Part shown: in pieces, positions 54,973 to 61,047 of the stretch
How positions within the stretch are numbered: the first letter of the stretch is position 1
How the letters are laid out: the number at the start of each line of letters is the position of its first letter
NCBI RefSeq assembly: GCF_000092185.1
Contig: NC_014160.1
Location: 1,054,001-1,118,000 of the forward strand
Direction of reading: 5' to 3'
Source of the DNA: Thermosphaera aggregans DSM 11486
GTDB taxonomy: Archaea; Thermoproteota; Thermoprotei_A; Sulfolobales; Desulfurococcaceae
DNA: 64,000 nucleotides
The notes under the pieces: model-generated
What the model was told of the DNA's origin: nothing
The model's input: the letters and a program-made list of their open reading frames with translations, nothing else
Databases searched by the model: none
Position numbers and translations under genes: made by a program

Positions 54973-55587
54973 GTTGAATATTAAACCCTCCCCTTCAATA
55001 TCCATGTTTTTACAATTATCCTTAACGGCATCAAGGGATTAAACAGGTATGGGGGCATTGAATCAGGTTCCTAGCCCATAAGCAGTCTTCGCAGGAGGGT
55101 TGATTAGCCCAGTAGTCAGCATCGCTCGACCTTACAAAGTCGCAGGATTCCCTCAGCCAGAAATCTATGCAGGAAGAATAATAATTCATCGCGACAAATC
55201 TATAACTCTGGATACCAAGGAAGGTGATTGGAAAGGGCCTGTCTAAATCCCAGAAATAGATAATTAAACTGATCGCCGTATATCCGCCTATCTTAGCATT
55301 ATTGTGTAGCTTTTTGACCTCCTTGCATCAAGCCATGCATGGTGATTTTATTTTAAACCTTGAGCCTTCTTATTACTGGGAGGTTTCGGCATCTCCTGGG
55401 CTAGACTCTTTTATAGAAACCGCTCTATAGTCAGGTTCGGGAAGAACTCATTACTCCTCTACACGTTGGCAGGATAGCGGAAAAGTGTACCTACTATGTG
55501 TGAGAAGAACCCCCGTAAGAATAAAACGCCATACTTAAACTCAAGTGAACCTGTATGAAACCCAAAACATTCGCGAGACCGGGGGTC
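54973..55587. other. Gene-poor 615-bp interval with two short open stretches
   Basis: No complete gene was found here. Two stretches look peptide-like. One is at 55082-55243 on the plus strand, 54 codons in frame with an upstream ATG at 55049 but broken by TAA at 55079. The other is at 55364-55474 on the plus strand, which would encode a hydrophobic AFLLLGGFGIS helix followed by a basic LFYRNRSIVRFGKN tail. They may be remains of a decayed gene behind the GH4 gene, or chance. The right end has a GAGACC-GGG-GGTCTC hairpin. Confidence 0.3.
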
Positions 55588-55589
55588 TC
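55575..55589 (-). terminator. Hairpin after radical SAM gene
   Basis: GAGACC-GGG-GGTCTC forms a six-pair stem beginning at the stop codon of the minus-strand radical SAM gene, with a TTTT in the next 13 bases downstream. It is a possible transcription end. Confidence 0.35.
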
Positions 55590-56763
55590 AGTAGTAGTTG
55601 CCAAGTAGCCACTCGTTCCCCACGTATACGTTCCTCAAACCTTTACCCACCGCAGCCCTATAGGCTTTCTCAGCATGGTTTAAGCTAGTTGGAGGAAGAT
55701 CTCTGAGGAGATGATCAGGATGGAAAGCCAGCAGGATTAAAGGAGTTTCAGGATCTAGCGAGGATAAATAGTCTGCAACGCCTGATACCTCATCCTCGTC
55801 CACATATCCCGGGACAAGAAGCATGCTTACGACGAGAACCGGTATCTCCCTTCTCTCCCTCCCCATTTCAAGGGCGATCTTAACATTTGTCTTCAAGTAC
55901 TCCAGAGCCTTCACCCCGTTGATGCCAGTCAACGCTTCATAAATCCAGGGGCTCCAAGCCTTCCAGTCCACTTTTACGATGCCTCCGGATTCCAGGCTGA
56001 GCCTCACCATTTCCTTGAACAGTGCCGGATTAACGAGCCCATTGGTTTCCCAGCAAACCCTTTTGACAACGCCTCTTTCTCCAGCCTCTTTCAAGAGTCT
56101 TCGTGAAAAATTTAGTGCGAATACCGTGTGAGGCCCTGGGTCGCCGCCGAAGAAGCACACGCAGGTGACCTTGCCGTCCAGGCCTGCTCGTAAAAGCCCA
56201 TCTATGGTGAAAACATATCTCTTCCAACCAGGCCCCGCTACCATTTTCTTATGCTCCCAGTTCTGACAGAACAAGCAGTCAAGGTTGCAACCCGCGAAGA
56301 ACACTGCTAAGTTGTAGTAACCGTGCTCAACGCTGGGGCTTACGGCGTACCTGGGATACCCTCTACCGGTAGCAGCAGGGCAAACAGGTGTTGCTACGCA
56401 GTTTGTCGGCAAAGGGTCGAAATAGTAGTGTCCGATGGAAGCATTCACGCCTGCTATCGTCTTCAACACCCCTCTCTCGGAAACCCAAACCCCGCAGAAC
56501 CCACTCCCATGGTCAGGTACGGCACAATTATTGGCGCAGACGGTGCATCTAACCCTTGTCTCAGCCTGCGGGGGCTCAGCCGGTAGACCGAGTCCTAACC
56601 TATAACTTGCATGGGAGGTTCGAGCAATGCTCAAGGCTACAGCCCCCCTGGTTCTCAAGCATTCTGCGCAGGCACCGATCACATCGCTGATGCTCGGGGA
56701 GGTTTTTCCGCACAGGCGACACTTACCCAAAACCCTTCCGCCCCCGAATTTATTATGTTTCAA
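55588..56763 (-). CDS. Radical SAM protein of PFL-activating-enzyme type
   Basis: The 391-residue protein has two N-terminal zinc-ribbon-like parts (CRLCGKTSP with CAECLRTRG; CTVCANNC with GFCGV). The radical SAM cluster motif FFAGCNLDCLFCQNWEHKK (C-x3-C-x2-C) and TCVCFFGGDPGPHTVFAL follow. It resembles archaeal AmmeMemoRadiSam/PflA-like enzymes with extra ribbons. Substrate and reaction are unknown. It is transcribed alone, divergent from the TFB-like gene. Confidence 0.85.
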   Translation of the reverse strand: MKHNKFGGGRVLGKCRLCGKTSPSISDVIGACAECLRTRGAVALSIARTSHASYRLGLGLPAEPPQAETRVRCTVCANNCAVPDHGSGFCGVWVSERGVLKTIAGVNASIGHYYFDPLPTNCVATPVCPAATGRGYPRYAVSPSVEHGYYNLAVFFAGCNLDCLFCQNWEHKKMVAGPGWKRYVFTIDGLLRAGLDGKVTCVCFFGGDPGPHTVFALNFSRRLLKEAGERGVVKRVCWETNGLVNPALFKEMVRLSLESGGIVKVDWKAWSPWIYEALTGINGVKALEYLKTNVKIALEMGRERREIPVLVVSMLLVPGYVDEDEVSGVADYLSSLDPETPLILLAFHPDHLLRDLPPTSLNHAEKAYRAAVGKGLRNVYVGNEWLLGNYY

Positions 56764-56936
56764 CGGCTTATTAGAGAAGACTGTTCACTCCTTGAAGCAA
56801 AAATTTAATGTTTACAGAGCGAAATATTATTAACAGGGTGTGAGCGATTCTGGAGGAGGAACGTCTAAATACGTTTCGGAACACGGTTCTCGAAATCCTG
56901 CGTGAACTCTCGGCAAAGACCAATGCTTTCCTGCCC

Positions 56937-57884
56937 ATGAAACTAGTAGATGATGTCGTTGGGATCCTCCATAACCCCGCTTTCCGGGATGTGACGAGGC
57001 ATCTCAATAATGAAACGAAGGTCGCGTTGGCAACTTATGTTGCGCTTAGAAGGGAAAACATTTGTATAAGCCCGAGATGTCTCGAAGGAAAAGTGGTTGG
57101 CAGCAGAAATCTTTTCACTGACACGCTCAGAGCCCTTGGAGTGCCAAGTTGCGAGCCTTTTGACTACCTCCTCTATGTTTCGAAGAAGATGGGGCTTGAC
57201 CCGACCGTAGCCGGGAACGCCCTTTGGATTATCTTAAAGATTCTCAACCGCTTTCCCCATTCAGGCTCGAAAACTCTTCAGCCCGCGAGATCTCTAAGCA
57301 GATCAGCTCTCACTGCAGGAGCAGTATACGAGGCAGGGTTCGCTAAGGGGGTCGGAGTTCTCATGAAAGATTTGGCGGGGGCTCTCTGCATCTCAGAAGT
57401 CTCAGTTAGAAACGCGACTAGATATGTAAGGGAGCGTTTAGGCGGTGAGACGAGAATGTGGATTGAAGAAGCTGGTCGAGAGGAAGTAGGAGAGATCTCT
57501 GCCGAAGCCTTTGAGGGATTAATGCTCCTTAAACTTGTATTCCATGGTGAATCATGTGCAATAACTGTTTTTAAGAAGTCATCGGAAGATAAATGGATTA
57601 AGCTCGCAAGAGCTCTCTCCATCCCCATCGAGGGCCTGGTTCAACTAGTCGACATTGTGAATAAGAGCCCTCTGGATTTCAGGGAGATAGCCCTGGAGAA
57701 ATCGTTAGCGTATCTTGCGATGGCTAACGCTCTTGGAATAGGAGACTACCGGATGGTTTGGTGTGAAAACCAAGCCTTGATGAAGATGCTCATAAGCAAA
57801 GGCTTCCGGGTTGCCGGGATGAATCCATATAGGAGGAGCCCCGTACTGGTCATGGATTTAAACCTCCTGCGGATGGCTTACTAA
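56937..57884 (+). CDS. TFB-like cyclin-fold protein without zinc ribbon
   Basis: From ATG the protein has 315 residues. Residues about 75-170 mirror the second cyclin repeat of TFB: PFDYLLYVSKKMGLDPTVAGNAL, SRSALTAGAVYEAGF, then DLAGALCISEVSVRNATRYV against the [19 protein letters not shown] shorter first repeat precedes it, and a novel domain of about 140 residues follows. No zinc ribbon or B-finger is present. The frame is open 31 codons further upstream (from 56844, EEERLNTFRNTVLEIL) but without a canonical start, only ATT/CTG. It may be a DNA-binding TFB derivative or regulator. Confidence 0.7.
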   Translation: MKLVDDVVGILHNPAFRDVTRHLNNETKVALATYVALRRENICISPRCLEGKVVGSRNLFTDTLRALGVPSCEPFDYLLYVSKKMGLDPTVAGNALWIILKILNRFPHSGSKTLQPARSLSRSALTAGAVYEAGFAKGVGVLMKDLAGALCISEVSVRNATRYVRERLGGETRMWIEEAGREEVGEISAEAFEGLMLLKLVFHGESCAITVFKKSSEDKWIKLARALSIPIEGLVQLVDIVNKSPLDFREIALEKSLAYLAMANALGIGDYRMVWCENQALMKMLISKGFRVAGMNPYRRSPVLVMDLNLLRMAY

Positions 57885-57911
57885 CTCAACCTGGACTATT
57901 CATCAGTGATG

Positions 57912-58682
57912 TTAAAACCTGAGCTCGCCCTCTTCGAAGTAGGGTGAGGGGCTAAGTCTTCGCAGAGCATCTCCCGATATCTCAACCGGCTTGACTACTA
58001 CTAACCCCTCTCCATTTCTTACCTCTATTTCGAAGACCCTTCTATCATGGTTCGTCTGCCTCATCTTCTCGATTATTAAGAGTCTCTTGAGGACTCCCGA
58101 GATAATTGCCTTTCTCAACCTTAATATTCCATCGGCCACGTGCTCTATTCCGAAGCCGAATCCAAGGGCTGATGTTACAGCGTATTGAGCTGTTGCCACT
58201 ATTGTCACATCCCATCTCGCCAAACTCCTTTTCAACATGTAGCTGTATTTTCTAGCCATCACGGGCTTGTCAAGCCAGAAAGCACTCATGGAGTCCACGA
58301 CGAGCCTTGTGTGTCCGTGGCCTAAGTATTTCTTAGCCTCCATTACCTTGGAGATAAGCTCCTCTACATCGAGCTCCTTGATGCTCCAGACATCACCGTA
58401 CTCCCACATCAACGCGTCTATAATGACTAGGCTTCCCTTCCTCAATGCTTCTTCGAAGTCGAATCCAAGCCTTGCGGCCTGATTGATAATGCTCTCCCTC
58501 GACTCCTCAGTTGTGACGTATATACACTTCTCCCCTCTCGCCAACCCGGTTGCTGTGAACTGTATTGAGAAGACTGTTTTACCGGTTCCCGGCTCGCCGA
58601 CAGCCGCGACCGTGAACCCTTTAGGTATTCCACCCTCTATGAGCTCGTCAAGCCCTTTAACCCCTGTTGGAAGCCTCTCCAA
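57912..58682 (-). CDS. KaiC-domain RecA-like ATPase (B)
   Basis: The 256-residue single KaiC domain has LPTGVKGLDELIEGGIPKGF, Walker A AVGEPGTGKTVFSIQF, IYVTTEESRESI and Walker B RLVVDSMSAFW. It resembles ATPase A at 48018 but is longer at the C-terminus. It is convergent with the TFB-like gene and divergent from sua5. The partner is unknown. Confidence 0.9.
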   Translation of the reverse strand: MERLPTGVKGLDELIEGGIPKGFTVAAVGEPGTGKTVFSIQFTATGLARGEKCIYVTTEESRESIINQAARLGFDFEEALRKGSLVIIDALMWEYGDVWSIKELDVEELISKVMEAKKYLGHGHTRLVVDSMSAFWLDKPVMARKYSYMLKRSLARWDVTIVATAQYAVTSALGFGFGIEHVADGILRLRKAIISGVLKRLLIIEKMRQTNHDRRVFEIEVRNGEGLVVVKPVEISGDALRRLSPSPYFEEGELRF

Positions 58683-58752
58683 CAGCTCTCCCAGTTAATA
58701 ATTTCTTGTAATCACATTATTATTGTTTAGGCACTGGAAAAGGTGGCACGGG

Positions 58753-59823
58753 TTGACTATTGTTTTCAAGCTGAAGGGTTTTGAGCAGGAGGGTTTCGAG
58801 ATACAGTACGCGGCGGGAGTGTTGAGGAGGGGCGGGCTTGTCGCCTTCCCCACTGAGACTGTTTACGGGCTCGGGGCACTTGTCTGGGATGAGAGGGCTG
58901 TCACCAGGATTTTCCAAGTCAAAGGAAGGCCTAGTGATAACCCGTTAATAGTTCACGTATCCTCCGTTGAAATGGTTGAGAAGGTTGCTTCTCGAATACC
59001 GGAGGACGCCTACAGGTTGATGGAGAAGGCTTGGCCCGGCCCCCTTACAATAGTCCTACCCCGGAGCGAAAGAGTCCCCAGGACTGTTACAGCAGGGCTT
59101 GATACCGTCGCCGTTAGAATGCCCTCACACCCCGTGGCCTTATCGCTTATAAGGGAGACCGGGGAGCCTGTTGCGGCCCCAAGCGCGAACCTCTCTGGAA
59201 GGCCCAGCCCGACCACCGGGTACCATGTAATCAGGGATTTGATGGGTAGGGTTGAAGTAATCCTTGACGCCGGGGCAACGCTTCAAGGTGTTGAGTCGAC
59301 AGTGGTGAATATTCTCACAGAGCCTCCAACGCTTTTGAGGCCGGGGGCCATGCCTGTAGAGGATGTTGAGAGGATACTGGGGAGGAGAATTCTCATCCCA
59401 GGGTTCGCGAAAGGCTTGGAGCATGCTGAGAAGCCGCTGGCACCGGGCATGAAGTACAGGCATTACGCTCCGAGCGCGAAGCTGGTTCTTGTCGAGGCCC
59501 CACTTTATACTTTGGAGTGCCTTAAGGAATTAGCAGGCTACATTAGAAGGCAGGCTTCGTTGAACAGTGATGGGAAGTTGTGCGTGGTGGCAACGGATGA
59601 AACCCTTCAATACTACTCGGGTAGCGGGTTGAAAACGCTCAGCTTGGGGAGCAGGAGGGATTTGTTCGAGATTGCCAGGAATCTTTTCCCCACTCTTAGG
59701 AAAGTAGACGAAGAAGATTGCAGAATCGCTTACGTGGAAGGCTTTCCCGAACAGGGGCTGGGGCTAACCATTATGAACAGGCTGAGGAAAGCGGCGAGCG
59801 AGAAACACTATTTAAACTGCTAA
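58753..59823 (+). CDS. sua5: Threonylcarbamoyl-AMP synthase (Sua5)
   Basis: The 356-residue protein has the YrdC fold: GGLVAFPTETVYGLGALVWDE (in parts), KGRPSDNPLIVHV and the GVESTVVNI loop. It also has an extra Sua5 domain (about 225-356) after APGMKYRHYAP. It activates threonine and bicarbonate with ATP for t6A37 of tRNAs. The TTG at 58753 gives a family-like start; an earlier TTG at 58723 adds ten odd residues. Confidence 0.93.
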   Translation: MTIVFKLKGFEQEGFEIQYAAGVLRRGGLVAFPTETVYGLGALVWDERAVTRIFQVKGRPSDNPLIVHVSSVEMVEKVASRIPEDAYRLMEKAWPGPLTIVLPRSERVPRTVTAGLDTVAVRMPSHPVALSLIRETGEPVAAPSANLSGRPSPTTGYHVIRDLMGRVEVILDAGATLQGVESTVVNILTEPPTLLRPGAMPVEDVERILGRRILIPGFAKGLEHAEKPLAPGMKYRHYAPSAKLVLVEAPLYTLECLKELAGYIRRQASLNSDGKLCVVATDETLQYYSGSGLKTLSLGSRRDLFEIARNLFPTLRKVDEEDCRIAYVEGFPEQGLGLTIMNRLRKAASEKHYLNC

Positions 59824-59902
59824 CACCCCTTTGAAAATGATTGTTTAAAAAATTTTATAACAAGATGCGCGATTAACATATTGTTTAAGAGGCGTAAATT
59901 CA

Positions 59903-60101
59903 TTGAAAACTCTACGTGTCTTTGAAGCCCTCCTACTCATCCTAGTGGCGGCGGCTTCCATAACGCCTATGATAACAGCCTCCTCGAACACCGGTAGCAG
60001 TCCCGATTCTCAAGCCGTTCGCGGTGGCATTTGCGGTCTCAACAGCGACCCTCATCCTAGTCTACTACGCTACCCGCGGGTCCAGGAAGCCTTCAAACTA
60101 G
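59903..60101 (+). pseudogene. Small signal-peptide plus TM protein, frameshifted
   Basis: A TTG start at 59903, after AGAGGCG, opens a signal peptide (LLLILVAAASITPMITA) followed by SSNTGSS. A one-base shift near 60000 then continues PILKPFAVAFAVSTATLILVYYATRG and a basic end SRKPSN to TAG at 60101, an obvious membrane helix. In the unshifted frame the second half looks non-coding. A T-rich run (TTTTTTAAAAA) follows, as after a gene. It could be a membrane-anchored surface peptide, a remnant, or a sequence error. A TATA-like TTTTATAACA lies at 59854. Confidence 0.45.
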
Positions 60102-60274
60102 TTTTTTAAAAAGCCTAAAGCCTTTCCCACCCTACGGCTTGCAGTCCCGTGCCGGCCTAGCACTTAACTGTTTAAACCTCGTATTGCGAATCCTGCGCCT
60201 GCCTCAAACCACCTGGCCGCGACAATCCTGGTTTGAAGCGAAAGGGGTTTAGGACTCTAACTCTCAGTGAAAAA

Positions 60275-60282
60275 CTTATAAA
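60275..60282 (+). promoter_or_regulatory. TATA box of tRNA-Val
   Basis: CTTATAAA lies about 30-37 bases before the tRNA, preceded by a purine-rich GTGAAAAA that could be the BRE. Confidence 0.55.
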
Positions 60283-60311
60283 CAACGCAACTCTCTCATA
60301 AAACTATTGGA

Positions 60312-60386
60312 GGGCCCGTCGTCTAGCCTGGTATGGACGCCGCCCTCACACGGCGGAGGACCGGGGTTCAAATCCCCGCGGGCCCA
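60312..60386 (+). tRNA. tRNA-Val (CAC)
   Basis: The acceptor GGGCCCG/CGGGCCC, anticodon arm CCGCC-CTCACAC-GGCGG (anticodon CAC), and T arm CGGGG-TTCAAAT-CCCCG form a normal 75-nt tRNA with discriminator A and no intron. Confidence 0.96.
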
Positions 60387-61047
60387 TTTAAACACTCGGA
60401 AACCCTAGTCCTCGCACCGTGTGCCGATGCGAGTATATTTGTGGAATATTGACATTAAGCTTTTCAAGCCGCGGGTTAGGAGACCGAGGCTCCCCAAACA
60501 CGTTTGAGTCAAGCGGTGGCGGGTTTTAAACAGGGGTTTTAAACTAGTATTCGTCGAGCCTGTGAAGCCCGTGTGAATTATCCTTGAGAATTCCCGGTTA
60601 TCGTGAGGGGTGGTACTGTTTTCGTGTTTGGGGTTGACTGCTGGACTATAGGATTGAAAGCGCTGATGTCGGAGCTGAACCCTCGTCGAGGGTTGTGTGT
60701 GATAGATGTGGGCAAGTGGTGAGCGGATTCTGCGGGTTGGTGTCAAGTGGAAATACAGGATAATAATATAGTGATACATAGTATTATTCTCCGCAAACCT
60801 CGTGGCTGAAATGATAACCGGATTAGTGGGCGGTTAAAGCTTGAATAATCACCCCCGGGTTTTACCTGTGTTTGAAGCATGCTTAGAACATGGGATGGTT
60901 TCAGACTTTTCCGCCGCCTGTGCTCCCCGATCCCTCTTCGCGAATGATTTTACCGTTAAGTATTCCTTCCTGGGTATGTACTTATGGAGTAGTGAGAATT
61001 CTCGAGGATCTGTTCGAATGGAAGGGGTTGAGAAAAAAGCCTGGGAT
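60387..61047. other. Gene-free 660-bp interval
   Basis: Two long open frames here (60405-60779 minus and 60841-61155 plus) have no protein-like composition or plausible start context, and the second lies partly on the subtilase gene. A possible transposase remnant is noted separately. The rest shows no recognisable structure. Confidence 0.5.
60641..60763 (+). pseudogene. Possible TnpB/IS605 OrfB C-terminal remnant
   Basis: A 40-codon stretch reads LDYRIESADVGAEPSS, then RVVCDRCGQVVSGFCG and ends at TAA. The order, an ESADV-EPSS strand followed by CxxCG and a later FxCG, resembles the end of TnpB before and within its zinc ribbon, with one cysteine lost. A stop lies just upstream. The match is short and another frame is also open here, so the call is weak. 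Confidence 0.25.

Noticed and set aside
60405-60779. 124-codon minus-strand frame
   Set aside because: Composition (His, Arg, Ser, Thr rich) and lack of a start signal look like chance in a GC-rich spacer.
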